Shown: positions 8,397 to 17,640 of the stretch, piece by piece
Layout: the number at the start of each line of letters is the position of its first letter
How positions within the stretch are numbered: the first letter of the stretch is position 1
Assembly (NCBI RefSeq): GCF_018881715.1
Contig: NZ_JACVPW010000001.1
Coordinates: forward strand, 1 to 64,000
Length of the DNA: 64,000 nucleotides
Direction of reading: 5' to 3'
DNA from: Polynucleobacter parvulilacunae
GTDB lineage: Bacteria; Pseudomonadota; Gammaproteobacteria; Burkholderiales; Burkholderiaceae
Notes under the pieces: generated by a model
Told to the model about the DNA's origin: nothing
The model's database searches: none
What the model saw: only the letters and a program-made list of their open reading frames with translations
Position numbers and translations under genes: made by a program

Positions 8397-9173
8397 ATGA
8401 AGTCGATTCTAAATATTGCCGCCTATTTATTTGTCAGCCTTGATGACCTGCCAGAGCTGCGCGCCAAAATGCTGGATGAATGCAATGCGCGCCAACTCAA
8501 GGGCACCATCTTATTGACTGGCGAAGGCATCAATATGTTTCTCGCTGGTAAAACGGATGAGTTACGTGGCTTCCTGGACTGGCTTCGTACAGACCCCCGT
8601 TTCACACCGCTTACGGCGAAGGAAAGCTGGTCGGAAGATCAACCTTTCAAAAAAATGCTGATCAAGCTGAAAAATGAAATCATTCGCATGAATCACCCAG
8701 CGATTCGTCCAGAGGAAGGCCGCGCTAATTTCATCAGCCCTAAAAAATTGCAGGAGTGGTTAGATCGCGGTACCGATGACCTCGGTCGGCCCGTGGTGAT
8801 GGTAGATACACGCAACGCCTTTGAAGTTGACTACGGCACCTTTGAAAACGCTCTACATTTCAATATCGAAAAGTTCACAGAATTTCCAGAGGCAATATCT
8901 TCACACAAAGATGAGTTAGCGGATAAGACGTTGGTGAGCTTTTGCACTGGCGGCATCCGCTGCGAAAAATCAGGCTTATATATGCGTGAGATTGGGATGC
9001 AACACAGCTATCAACTAGAGGGCGGTATTTTGAAGTACTTTGAGGAAGTTGGTTCTGCGCATTACCAAGGCAGCTGCTTTGTCTTTGATGAGCGCGAAGC
9101 CCTCGAGCCAAACCTCGATTCCATCCCCGTAGAGCGCTCTATTCGGAAAAAGCTTAAGGCCAGTTCAGTCTGA
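8397..9173 (+). CDS. trhO: Rhodanese-domain tRNA uridine-34 hydroxylase (TrhO/YceA, UPF0176)
   Basis: 'LKGTILLTGEGINMFLAG' plus rhodanese loop 'VSFCTGGIRCEKSGLYM'. Confidence 0.9.
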   Translation: MKSILNIAAYLFVSLDDLPELRAKMLDECNARQLKGTILLTGEGINMFLAGKTDELRGFLDWLRTDPRFTPLTAKESWSEDQPFKKMLIKLKNEIIRMNHPAIRPEEGRANFISPKKLQEWLDRGTDDLGRPVVMVDTRNAFEVDYGTFENALHFNIEKFTEFPEAISSHKDELADKTLVSFCTGGIRCEKSGLYMREIGMQHSYQLEGGILKYFEEVGSAHYQGSCFVFDEREALEPNLDSIPVERSIRKKLKASSV

Positions 9174-9258
9174 GCCAATTTAGAGGCAAAAATAGTAGAA
9201 TTACAAAGTAGTAACTAAGCAGCACAAAATTAATAAAACAATAATTCGGACTCGAGAC

Positions 9259-10263
9259 ATGTCTAAAACGATTAATCGGCAAAAGCCGATTTTTTTATCC
9301 TCCATTCTCTGTGCATTTCTGGGGGTGGTAATGAATTTCAATGTGCAAGCGCAAAGTGCAGCGCCAGCTTATCCAGTTAAACCCATCAAACTCATTGCAC
9401 CAGTGGCTGCTGGTGGCGGTCTAGATAATATTGCGCGCGCTGTTGCAGAGAAACTCTCTCGCTCTATCGGACAACCCGTCATTGTTGAAAATATGGGTGG
9501 CGGTGGTGGAGCTATAGCATCTCAAGCAACAGCCAAAGCAGCGCCAGATGGGTACACGTTGATGGTGGCTTATGTAGGAACACATGGCACTAATCCAGCA
9601 GTGCGTAAATTACCGTATGACGCTATAAAAGATTTCACACCTATTGGCATGATTGGCGCAACACCAAATGTGCTCATCATCAATCCTGAATTACCCATCA
9701 AAAACTTAAAAGAGTTTGTCGATTACGCCAAAAAGAATCCAGCCAAATTAAGTTACGGCTCTGCTGGACCTGGCACACTAACTCATCTCGGTATGGAGCA
9801 ATTTAAGTTGGCAGCCGGGATATTCATGGTGCATGTGCCTTATCGTGGCGTTGGTCCTGCTTACACAGACTTGTTGGCCGGCCAAACTCAGGCCATGTTT
9901 CCAACTTTGTTTGCAGGGCTTCCTTATATCAACAGTAATCGTGTCCGAGGTCTTGCTGTTACAGGCTCTAAGCGCAGCTCGGCAGCCCCCAATATTCCGA
10001 CCTTTAAAGAGCTTGGCTACAACGGCTTTGATGGTCAGCAATGGTACGGCTTAGTAGGGCCCGCAAATTTACCGCCCGCTACGGTTGCTAAGCTCAATGC
10101 AGAGCTGAACAAAGTCTTAGCATTGCCTGAGTTCTCTGAAAAGATGACTAGCGAAGCAATGACGCTGATGCCAATGACCCCGTCTCAATTTGCGAACTAC
10201 ATCAAAGAAGATATTGCACGCTGGGCGAAGGTAGCCAAAGATCGCAATATTGAAATTGAATAA
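9259..10263 (+). CDS. Bug family (TTT) substrate-binding protein
   Basis: 'YPVKPIKLIAPVAAGGGLDNIARAVAEKL...PVIVENMGGGGGAIASQ'. Confidence 0.95.
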   Translation: MSKTINRQKPIFLSSILCAFLGVVMNFNVQAQSAAPAYPVKPIKLIAPVAAGGGLDNIARAVAEKLSRSIGQPVIVENMGGGGGAIASQATAKAAPDGYTLMVAYVGTHGTNPAVRKLPYDAIKDFTPIGMIGATPNVLIINPELPIKNLKEFVDYAKKNPAKLSYGSAGPGTLTHLGMEQFKLAAGIFMVHVPYRGVGPAYTDLLAGQTQAMFPTLFAGLPYINSNRVRGLAVTGSKRSSAAPNIPTFKELGYNGFDGQQWYGLVGPANLPPATVAKLNAELNKVLALPEFSEKMTSEAMTLMPMTPSQFANYIKEDIARWAKVAKDRNIEIE

Positions 10264-10315
10264 TTTATTTAAAAAATACTGTACTTAAATTCATTAAATT
10301 AATAGGAACTTTTAT

Positions 10316-11689
10316 ATGTCAAACGCTATTGCCGCAGCAGCGGATCTCAATGCACCACCAGTCACTAAAATTTTGGCTGAGTTTGTAAATACTCATCCAA
10401 GCCAAGGCTGGACTCCTGAGGTCGATCATGAAGCGCATCGTACATTCTTAAACTGGCTGGGCTGCGCTATCGGTGCTGCCAACCATGAGAGCGTTGAATC
10501 CTCCTTGGCTGCCATTCGCGAATTTCAACCTGCGCCACAAGCTAGCATTCTTGGCCGTAAAGACAAAGTCGATATGGGTGGCGCTGCACTCATTAATGGC
10601 ATCAGCTCACATACATTTGACTTTGATGACACCCACCTCAAGACCGTGATTCATCCAGCAGGTCCAGTAGCATCCGCAATCCTAGCCTTGGGCGAACACA
10701 TTGGCGCGAATGGTCGTCAAATGATTGACTCTCTTGTTTTGGGTATTGATGTTGCCTGTCGCGTTGGTAATGCAATGTATCCAGACCACTACCATCGTGG
10801 CTGGCATATCACTGGATCCACTGGCATGCTGGGATCTGCTGCAGCATGTTCACGCTTGATGGGCCTTGATTTACAAAAGACAACGATGGCTTTGGGTATT
10901 GCTGCCTCACAACCGGTAGGTATGCGTGAGCAATTTGGCACGATGACTAAACCATTTCATCCAGGTGGGGCTGCGCGTGCCGGTCAACTTTCTGCATTGT
11001 TAGCAAAGCATGGCTTTACTGCAAGCCCTAAAGCACTAGAAGCAGGCCGTGGATATATGCAGACCGTTTCTACCAAATGTGATTGGTCAGAAATTGATCG
11101 CGCTCTAGGCAAGTCTTTTGAAATCTCCTTAAACACCTATAAGCCTTTTGCTTGTGGCATTGTGATTCACCCAGCCATTGATGCTTGTGCCCAGTTACGC
11201 GCCCAAGGCGTTAAGGCAGAAGACGTTGAGCGCATCGAATTACGAGTTCATCCACTTGTGCTTGAGCTCACTGGCAAGAAAACACCTAAAGATGGTTTAG
11301 AAGGTAAGTTCAGCGTGTATCACGGCTGTGCTGTTGGCTTAATTTTCGGCCAAGCAGGTGAAGGTGAATATGCTGATGATATCGTGAACCGCCCTGATGT
11401 CGTAGCCTTGCGTGCCAAAGTAAACGCCACTACCGATACCTCCATTAGCGAAGCCTCTGTTGACGTTAAGGCATTCCTCAAGGATGGCAAAGAAGTTCAC
11501 ATCTTCGTGAAGAATGCGATCGGCTCAGTAGAAAATCCAATGACTGATACCAACTTGGAACAAAAGTTTACGAGTTTGACCGAACCAGTAATCGGCAAGG
11601 AAAAAACCCACAAACTCATTGCCGCACTCTGGAAATTGGGACAAGCGCCTGATCTCAAGCAAATCCTCAATCTTTGTACTCCAGACTAA
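10316..11689 (+). CDS. MmgE/PrpD family protein (2-methylcitrate dehydratase-like)
   Basis: 'ALINGISSHTFDFDDTHLKTVIHPAGPVASAILALGE' and 'GTMTKPFHPGGAARAGQLSALLA'. Confidence 0.92.
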   Translation: MSNAIAAAADLNAPPVTKILAEFVNTHPSQGWTPEVDHEAHRTFLNWLGCAIGAANHESVESSLAAIREFQPAPQASILGRKDKVDMGGAALINGISSHTFDFDDTHLKTVIHPAGPVASAILALGEHIGANGRQMIDSLVLGIDVACRVGNAMYPDHYHRGWHITGSTGMLGSAAACSRLMGLDLQKTTMALGIAASQPVGMREQFGTMTKPFHPGGAARAGQLSALLAKHGFTASPKALEAGRGYMQTVSTKCDWSEIDRALGKSFEISLNTYKPFACGIVIHPAIDACAQLRAQGVKAEDVERIELRVHPLVLELTGKKTPKDGLEGKFSVYHGCAVGLIFGQAGEGEYADDIVNRPDVVALRAKVNATTDTSISEASVDVKAFLKDGKEVHIFVKNAIGSVENPMTDTNLEQKFTSLTEPVIGKEKTHKLIAALWKLGQAPDLKQILNLCTPD

Positions 11690-11711
11690 TTTACTGAAAG
11701 TTTTTTCATCT

Positions 11712-12689
11712 ATGGCTTTATTACCTAATATCGTTGTTCTTGGAGACTATGAGCGTGCGCTTCGCCGGTTCTCCAACTGGGATAAGTTAGATCAACAAGC
11801 AAATCTCACGATTCATCACGAGCCTTTGCGTGATGAAGCCCTATATGAAGCAGTCAAAGACGCTGATGCTATTGCGATAGTGAGGGACCGCTCTCCTTTT
11901 AATGAAGCAATGATTGCGCGTTTACCCAAACTGAAGTTTCTCATGTTTACGGGTGAGCGCAATGGCACGCTTGAGGCATCCGCTTTAGTTTCCAGAAATA
12001 TTCCCATGGGCTGCACACCTGGCGGCCCCTCCAAAGAAACAACTGCAGAACTCACTTGGGCTTTAATTTTGGGCGCTTCGAAACGCCTCATAGAGGAAAA
12101 TAAACTCATTGCCTCAGGCGGCTGGCGCGATGCCATGTCGCTTTTACCCATGCTCTCCGGCGAACGTTTGGGCATCATGGGTCTTGGCGCTATTGGCAGT
12201 CGAGTAGCACGTGTAGGCGCTGCATTTGGTATGGAAGTGGTTGCATGGAGCCCTCGTATGACCCCTGAACGCGCTGCCGCTGAGAATGCAAAAGCAGTCA
12301 GTCTTGATGAGCTATTAAAAACCTCCAAGGTAGTATCCATGCACTTGGTGGCTGGTCCTGGAACAAAAGGTTTAATTAGCGCAGATCAGTTGGCACTGAT
12401 GCGTCCTGACTCTATCTTGATCAATACCTCCCGTGCAGCACTTATTAATATGCCTGACTTGCAAAAAGCATTGGCTGCAGGTAGACCGGGACAAGCTGCA
12501 GTAGACGTCTTTGATGTGGAGCCTCTTCCAGAAAAAGACGCGCTTCGTAACACCCCAAATCTTTTGGTAACACCGCATCTTGGATTTATTGCTGAACCTA
12601 TTTTTGCAACCTTCTCCCAAGGTATTGCTGAAACACTGGAAGCCTGGTTAGAAGATAAACCTGTACCGCACCCCTTCAAACCACAGTAA
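11712..12689 (+). CDS. D-2-hydroxyacid dehydrogenase family protein
   Basis: Rossmann 'GERLGIMGLGAIGSRVARVGAAFGMEVVAWSP', 'LINTSRAALINMPDLQKAL'; start reassigned to ATG 11712 because the ORF-track start lies inside the upstream gene. Confidence 0.9.
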   Translation: MALLPNIVVLGDYERALRRFSNWDKLDQQANLTIHHEPLRDEALYEAVKDADAIAIVRDRSPFNEAMIARLPKLKFLMFTGERNGTLEASALVSRNIPMGCTPGGPSKETTAELTWALILGASKRLIEENKLIASGGWRDAMSLLPMLSGERLGIMGLGAIGSRVARVGAAFGMEVVAWSPRMTPERAAAENAKAVSLDELLKTSKVVSMHLVAGPGTKGLISADQLALMRPDSILINTSRAALINMPDLQKALAAGRPGQAAVDVFDVEPLPEKDALRNTPNLLVTPHLGFIAEPIFATFSQGIAETLEAWLEDKPVPHPFKPQ

Positions 12690-12711
12690 GCCTTTTATTT
12701 AATAAGCCAAC

Positions 12712-13254
12712 ATGCCGCCTAAGACACTCACTCCTAAGCAGCTCTTTATTGGGTTTAGCAAAATCGGGATGTCTGGGTTTGGTGGCGTACTACCTTGGGC
12801 ACGACGCACTATTGTTGAGCAAGAGAAATGGCTCACTTCCGAAGAATTTAGCGCCATGCTTGGCATCTGCCAAATTGTTCCAGGCCCTAATATTGTGAAC
12901 CTCGGAGTCTGCGTAGGCAGTCGCTTTGCTGGTGTATCAGGAGCTTTTGCGGCAGTCATGGGTCTGATGCTTGGCCCTGTGGCCATCGTCATCCTACTAG
13001 GCATCCTTTACGAACATTACAGCTATATGCCGATTGTTCAAGGATTGCTCAGAGGCATCTCTGCGGTAGGAGTAGGCCTCATTGCCAGCACTGGTTTTAA
13101 GATGATGCGTACCGAACTGAAGTACCCACCCATGCTCTCAGTGATTTTCTTAACAATCTTGGCTGCAACATATTTTCATTTGGGTTTAGGCTGGGTGGTA
13201 TTGCTTGCTTCTCCACTGGCATTTTATTTGGCATGGAAGAAGGTTAAAAAATGA
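12712..13254 (+). CDS. Chromate transporter half-size subunit (ChrA family)
   Basis: 'FSKIGMSGFGGVLPWARRTIVEQEKWLTSEEFSAMLGICQIVPGPNIVNLGVCVGSRFAG'. Confidence 0.9.
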   Translation: MPPKTLTPKQLFIGFSKIGMSGFGGVLPWARRTIVEQEKWLTSEEFSAMLGICQIVPGPNIVNLGVCVGSRFAGVSGAFAAVMGLMLGPVAIVILLGILYEHYSYMPIVQGLLRGISAVGVGLIASTGFKMMRTELKYPPMLSVIFLTILAATYFHLGLGWVVLLASPLAFYLAWKKVKK

Positions 13255-13775
13255 TGAGCACTCTCATTAGCCTCTTTCTAAAACTCTCCGCTTTTTCCTT
13301 GGTGGCATTTGGGGGTATTAATGCTCTCCTTCCTACGCTTTATGATCTGTCTGTAAATCAAGAGCATTGGATTAATAGTCAAACTTTTGCGGATTACTTT
13401 GCAATTGCGCAAGCTGCGCCCGGCCCTAATCTAATGACGGTTACGCTCATCGGCTGGAAAGTGGGTGGGGTCATCGGTGCCGCTGTTGCTACCTTAGCAA
13501 TTGCATGGCCATCCTCCATCATGATTTATTTCTTGCAACGCTCAATTATGAGAATGCAAGATATACAAAAACAGAAAATGATTCAAGCAGCAGCTGGTGC
13601 CCTGGCAGTTGGCCTAGTTTTATCAGCCGCCTGGGGCATCGCACTCCAAATTAACAATGGTATTGCCGCTTATTTATTGACGGTTGGCACAATAGCGATT
13701 ACCTTATTTACACGCTGGCACCCACTCTATCTAATTGCAATTGGTGGTGTCTTGGGTGTTCTAGGATTTATCTAA
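13251..13775 (+). CDS. Chromate transporter half-size subunit (ChrA family)
   Basis: 'FSLVAFGGINALLPTLYDLSVNQEHWINSQTFADYFAIAQAAPGPNLMTVTLIGWKVGG'; ATGA overlap with the preceding gene. Confidence 0.9.
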   Translation: MMSTLISLFLKLSAFSLVAFGGINALLPTLYDLSVNQEHWINSQTFADYFAIAQAAPGPNLMTVTLIGWKVGGVIGAAVATLAIAWPSSIMIYFLQRSIMRMQDIQKQKMIQAAAGALAVGLVLSAAWGIALQINNGIAAYLLTVGTIAITLFTRWHPLYLIAIGGVLGVLGFI

Positions 13776-13806
13776 ACGTATAACGAATAACGGATAGCGA
13801 AAAAAT

Positions 13807-14784
13807 ATGCGACTCATTAAATACTTCACCATGTTGTTTATTGGCCTACTCTCTGTTTTCTGCAACACATCTTTTGCACAGAGCAACTATCCAACTAAAC
13901 CCATTAACTTCATCGTGCCTTATGGCGCTGGTGGTAGCGCTGACTCTAGAAGCCGTCAGATTGCCCAGAAGATGAGCGTAATTCTCAAGCAGCCGATCGT
14001 GGTTGATAACAAGCCAGGAGCAGGCGGCAATATTGGTACCGAAGCGATTGTCCGAGCTGCGCCCGATGGTTACACCATAGGCATGGGCAACTTTGCCCCA
14101 ATGGCCGTTAATAAAACTCTCTTTGGCAATTTACGTTACGACCCAGAGACCGATTTAACGCCGATCATCTTGATTGAAAAAGGGCCCTTGGTCTTGGTTG
14201 TCAACCCCAATTCTCCTTTTAAAACTGTTCAAGACATTGTTGCAGCAGCAAAAGCAAAGCCCGGTGTACTTACTTTTTCATCCGGAGGTATTGGCGGTAG
14301 CCACCAACTCTCCGCTGAACTCTTTGAACAGAATGCAGGCATTCAGATGATTCACGTGCCGTATAAAAGTGGCTCTGCGGCACTGACCGACTTGATGGGT
14401 GGAAACGTAGATCTCATGTTTGATCAAATGTACTCAGCAGTTCCGAGTATTAAGGCCGATAAGATTCGTCCCATTGCTATCACCAGCAAAAAACGCTCAC
14501 CTCTTCTACCCAATGTTCCCAGCTTTGCAGAGTTAGGCTATCCAAAAGTAGAGGTTCTTAATTGGCAAGGTTTAATCGCGCCTAAGGGCACGCCTAAGGC
14601 CATTATTGATAAATTGAATGCCGCTGCAAATGTGGCGCTCAAAGACCCTCAGTTGCGCGAGCTAATGCTTTCTCAAGGCAATGAGATTGGTGGTGGAAGT
14701 CCTGCTGAATTTGCCGCCCTGATTAAGGCTGAGGCTACTAAATGGAGTGCTGTTGTTAAAACAGCCAATATCAAGCCGGAGTAA
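13807..14784 (+). CDS. Bug family (TTT) substrate-binding protein
   Basis: 'YPTKPINFIVPYGAGGSADSRSRQIAQKMS...IVVDNKPGAGGNIGTEAIVRAAPDGYT'. Confidence 0.95.
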   Translation: MRLIKYFTMLFIGLLSVFCNTSFAQSNYPTKPINFIVPYGAGGSADSRSRQIAQKMSVILKQPIVVDNKPGAGGNIGTEAIVRAAPDGYTIGMGNFAPMAVNKTLFGNLRYDPETDLTPIILIEKGPLVLVVNPNSPFKTVQDIVAAAKAKPGVLTFSSGGIGGSHQLSAELFEQNAGIQMIHVPYKSGSAALTDLMGGNVDLMFDQMYSAVPSIKADKIRPIAITSKKRSPLLPNVPSFAELGYPKVEVLNWQGLIAPKGTPKAIIDKLNAAANVALKDPQLRELMLSQGNEIGGGSPAEFAALIKAEATKWSAVVKTANIKPE

Positions 14785-14817
14785 GAAAGCCTTAGGTTGT
14801 TACTGAATTGCTTCAGC

Positions 14818-14853
14818 AATAAATAAGGGGGGCTTTTAGCCCCCTTATTTATT
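14818..14853. terminator. Bidirectional rho-independent terminator
   Basis: AATAAATAAGGGGGGCTTTTAGCCCCCTTATTTATT between convergent genes. Confidence 0.88.
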
Positions 14854-14883
14854 CTTTATTATTCTCTTAAGTTATCGCTTAAT

Positions 14884-15261
14884 TTATTTAAGCGCTTGGT
14901 AAGTCAAGATACCCAAGAAGGTCAGCACCAGCGAACCCACTAGGTTAAGCAAGGCTGTGCCCAAAGCCCAAGTAAATTCACCGCGCTGCATAAAGCCAAC
15001 TACCTCAGCTGAAAAGCTAGAGAAAGTTGTCAAGCCGCCCAAGAAACCAGTAACAATTAATAACTTCCACTCCGGAGAAAGGTCTGGATTATTACCAAAG
15101 AACGCAACCGCAATACCTATCAGGTAACCGCCCACCATATTAGATATAAACGTTCCCAGAGGCAGTGACGAGGCAACCCCTACAGTGAGGAAGTTAAACC
15201 CAGCCCTGAGTAAGGCGCCAAAGCCTGCTCCAAAAAAGATTGCGAAGATAGGTAGCCACAT
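14884..15261 (-). CDS. crcB: Fluoride ion channel/exporter CrcB
   Basis: 'GAGFGALLRAGFN...LPLGTFISNMVGGYLIGI...GFLGGLTTFSSFSAEV'. Confidence 0.95.
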   Translation of the reverse strand: MWLPIFAIFFGAGFGALLRAGFNFLTVGVASSLPLGTFISNMVGGYLIGIAVAFFGNNPDLSPEWKLLIVTGFLGGLTTFSSFSAEVVGFMQRGEFTWALGTALLNLVGSLVLTFLGILTYQALK

Positions 15262-15271
15262 AATCTGTTCT

Positions 15272-16051
15272 TTATTGAATTGAAAAACCCAACATACTAA
15301 TTGAGCTCATCTCGATTCCATCGGTATAGACTTTAGCTTGCTCACCCTCTTGCTGTAAAGCTAAGGTATATAAAGCGGGCCAATAGTGTTCCGCAGTCGG
15401 AATAGCCAGATGTGCTACGTCACCATATTGCTCCCAATCAATTAAAGGATCATGGTGGTTGGCGCGTATTTCGGAAGCAAAAAAATCATTGAATTCTTTT
15501 GCCCATGGGTATGGCTCAGCACCCTCTTGCCAATGGATAGTGCGCAAGTTATGCACTACGTTGCCACTGGACAGAATAAGAATATTTTCATCACGCAAAG
15601 GGCGTAATTGCTTGGCAAGCTCATAGTGCTCTCGTGCAGACATAGAGCCATCGAGACTTAATTGCACCACCGGCACATCCGCATCTGGATATAGGTATTT
15701 AAGAACTGACCAAGCACCGTGATCGATACCCCACTCGTTTTCTTCGAGGACCACAGGGATGTTTAGTAATTCTTGCACGCGATCCGCTAATGCTGGACTG
15801 CCAGGCGCGGGATATTGAATATCGAAAAGTGCTTGTGGGAATCCGCCAAAGTCGTGAATTGTTTTTGGCTTAGCCATCGCAGTAACCCAAGTACCTCGAG
15901 TTACCCAATGCGCTGAGATTACCAGTACAGCGTCAGGACGCTTTAAAGATTTTCCAAGAGCAGACCATGCCGCTGTATAGCGATTGGGCTCTATGGCGTA
16001 CATCGGACTGCCATGGCCAGCAAATACTGCAGGTTGGCGATGGCTAGTCAT
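15272..16051 (-). CDS. ygiD: DODA-type extradiol ring-cleavage dioxygenase (4,5-DOPA dioxygenase family)
   Basis: 'AVFAGHGSPMYAIEPN...VISAHWVTRG...WGIDHGAWSVLKYLYPDADVPVVQLSLD...SSGNVVHNLR'. Confidence 0.9.
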   Translation of the reverse strand: MTSHRQPAVFAGHGSPMYAIEPNRYTAAWSALGKSLKRPDAVLVISAHWVTRGTWVTAMAKPKTIHDFGGFPQALFDIQYPAPGSPALADRVQELLNIPVVLEENEWGIDHGAWSVLKYLYPDADVPVVQLSLDGSMSAREHYELAKQLRPLRDENILILSSGNVVHNLRTIHWQEGAEPYPWAKEFNDFFASEIRANHHDPLIDWEQYGDVAHLAIPTAEHYWPALYTLALQQEGEQAKVYTDGIEMSSISMLGFSIQ

Positions 16052-16060
16052 TAATGCCGA

Positions 16061-16198
16061 TTAACCGAATACGTAACCTGTGTGAGCCGCAACCAATGCA
16101 AACAAAATAGCCAAGCTAGTAGCTGCTGCCAACATCACGATCAATGTAATGATCTTTTTGTTGATTTCTTCTTTAGATTCGTTATGCCATTCGTTCAT
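16061..16198 (-). CDS. Small single-TM membrane protein (45 aa), unannotated
   Basis: Not in ORF track; MNEWHNESKEEINKKIITLIVMLAAATSLAILFALVAAHTGYVFG*; charged N-terminus plus one TM helix. Confidence 0.55.
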   Translation of the reverse strand: MNEWHNESKEEINKKIITLIVMLAAATSLAILFALVAAHTGYVFG

Positions 16199-16242
16199 GC
16201 TAAATCCTCTGTAAACACATTAATCAATGGGGTAATTATCCA

Positions 16243-16410
16243 CTATCGCCCGCGTCCGGCCTTGCGCATCATGCCTTTTCCCCCGCCAAAGCCTGCCTGA
16301 GGCCTTCCGGCTGGGCCAGAGGGTCCTTTTGGGACGGGTGGACGTGCTGGCGGCTTAGCTACCACCGCTTTTGCTGGGGTTTTTGAATCGGGTTTCTTTT
16401 CGTCAGTCAC
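16243..16410 (-). CDS. Small basic Pro/Gly-rich protein (55 aa, GTG start), unannotated
   Basis: Not in ORF track; MTDEKKPDSKTPAKAVVAKPPARPPVPKGPSGPAGRPQAGFGGGKGMMRKAGRGR*; AGGAG RBS 7 nt before GTG. Confidence 0.55.
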   Translation of the reverse strand: MTDEKKPDSKTPAKAVVAKPPARPPVPKGPSGPAGRPQAGFGGGKGMMRKAGRGR

Positions 16411-16438
16411 TTTGAGCTCCTATGGATATCATATTGCC

Positions 16439-17101
16439 ATGATTACTGACTATTCTATCCAAGCTGTCGCAATTAATGCGATTCCCTTGATTTTTGCGAT
16501 CACCATCCACGAAGCAGCCCATGGCTTTGCTGCCCGCAAGTTTGGCGATAACACCGCCTACATGCTGGGTCGGGTCAGCCTGAACCCAGCCAAACATATA
16601 GACCCTGTTGGCACCATCTTGATTCCTCTGGTTTTAATACTGACAGGATCACCATTCTTAGTGGGCTATGCGAAGCCTGTCCCCGTCAATTTTGGTCGCC
16701 TCAGAAACCCCAGAATTGACTCGATTTGGGTTGCCCTGGCAGGGCCCGGGTCTAATTTCATCCAGGCGCTGGTCTGGCTCACCCTCTTAATCGTCCTGGT
16801 GGGATTTGGAGTCAATGAGAAATTTCTAATCTCCATGTCTCAAGCGGGTATCACTTGGAATTTAGGTTTATTGGTATTTAATCTCTTTCCATTGCCCCCA
16901 TTAGATGGTGGACGCATTCTTGCTGGTCTACTGCCAGCGCGTCAATCCATCGCGCTTGGGCGACTAGAGCCCTGGGGATTCTTCATCGTCCTTGGCTTGG
17001 TATTTACCGGAATCATTGGCAACCTCTGGATGGCGCCCTTAATAAGCTTCTTTGAGTGGCTCATCCTCTTGCTGACCAGCCCGCTCAGGATGCTATTTTA
17101 A
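16439..17101 (+). CDS. Site-2 protease family (M50) membrane metalloprotease
   Basis: 'ITIHEAAHGFAARKFGD' (HExxH) and 'FNLFPLPPLDGGRIL'; start set at ATG 16439. Confidence 0.92.
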   Translation: MITDYSIQAVAINAIPLIFAITIHEAAHGFAARKFGDNTAYMLGRVSLNPAKHIDPVGTILIPLVLILTGSPFLVGYAKPVPVNFGRLRNPRIDSIWVALAGPGSNFIQALVWLTLLIVLVGFGVNEKFLISMSQAGITWNLGLLVFNLFPLPPLDGGRILAGLLPARQSIALGRLEPWGFFIVLGLVFTGIIGNLWMAPLISFFEWLILLLTSPLRMLF

Positions 17102-17170
17102 ATCGAGCAAAAAATACTTTTCTGGGATATGCTGAAGTCACGCAGCTCACCTGATTAACGGAGAACCATC

Positions 17171-17623
17171 ATGAAACCACAAAAATTAATTCTTGCGACT
17201 ACCGCAACTGTTTTGGCGATTGGCGCAGGTGCGGCATATGCTCAATTTCAAAGCGCAGAAAAAGCAGTTGACTATCGCGAGAGTGTTTTTACAGTAATGG
17301 GCACCCACTTTGGCCGCATTGGTGCAGTTGTCAAAGGCGAGCAACCTTACAACAAAGATGAGGTTGCAAAAAATGCTGCCATCGTAACTATGATGTCCAC
17401 ACTCCCTTGGCAAGCTTTTGGTCCTGGAACTGAAGGTGGTAAAGCAAAACCTGAGGTGTGGTCAGACAACGCTAAGTTCAAAGCTGCTGCAGACAAAATG
17501 CAATTAGCTGTTGTTGATCTCAATAAGGCTACTCAATCAGGCGACTTAGAAAGCATTAAAAAATCTTTTGGTGCAGCAGGCGCAACCTGCAAAGGCTGCC
17601 ATGACGATTTCAAAAAGAAATAA
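17171..17623 (+). CDS. Cytochrome c' / c-556 family protein
   Basis: Signal peptide; C-terminal haem motif 'CKGCHDDFKKK'. Confidence 0.9.
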   Translation: MKPQKLILATTATVLAIGAGAAYAQFQSAEKAVDYRESVFTVMGTHFGRIGAVVKGEQPYNKDEVAKNAAIVTMMSTLPWQAFGPGTEGGKAKPEVWSDNAKFKAAADKMQLAVVDLNKATQSGDLESIKKSFGAAGATCKGCHDDFKKK

Positions 17624-17640
17624 GCGATCTTTATTGATCG

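Noticed and set aside
11816-12340. 174-aa minus-strand ORF inside the D-2-hydroxyacid dehydrogenase gene
   Set aside because: Fully antisense to a well-supported gene; Ser/Arg/Ala-rich composition typical of shadow ORFs.
12712-13775. Possible frameshift splitting one ChrA gene into two
   Set aside because: Each half has its own start and full ChrA domain motifs, and they overlap by ATGA; this is the normal half-size ChrA pair arrangement.
15262-15275. Possible fluoride riboswitch upstream of crcB
   Set aside because: Only about 10 bp separates crcB from the upstream co-directional gene, leaving no room for the aptamer.
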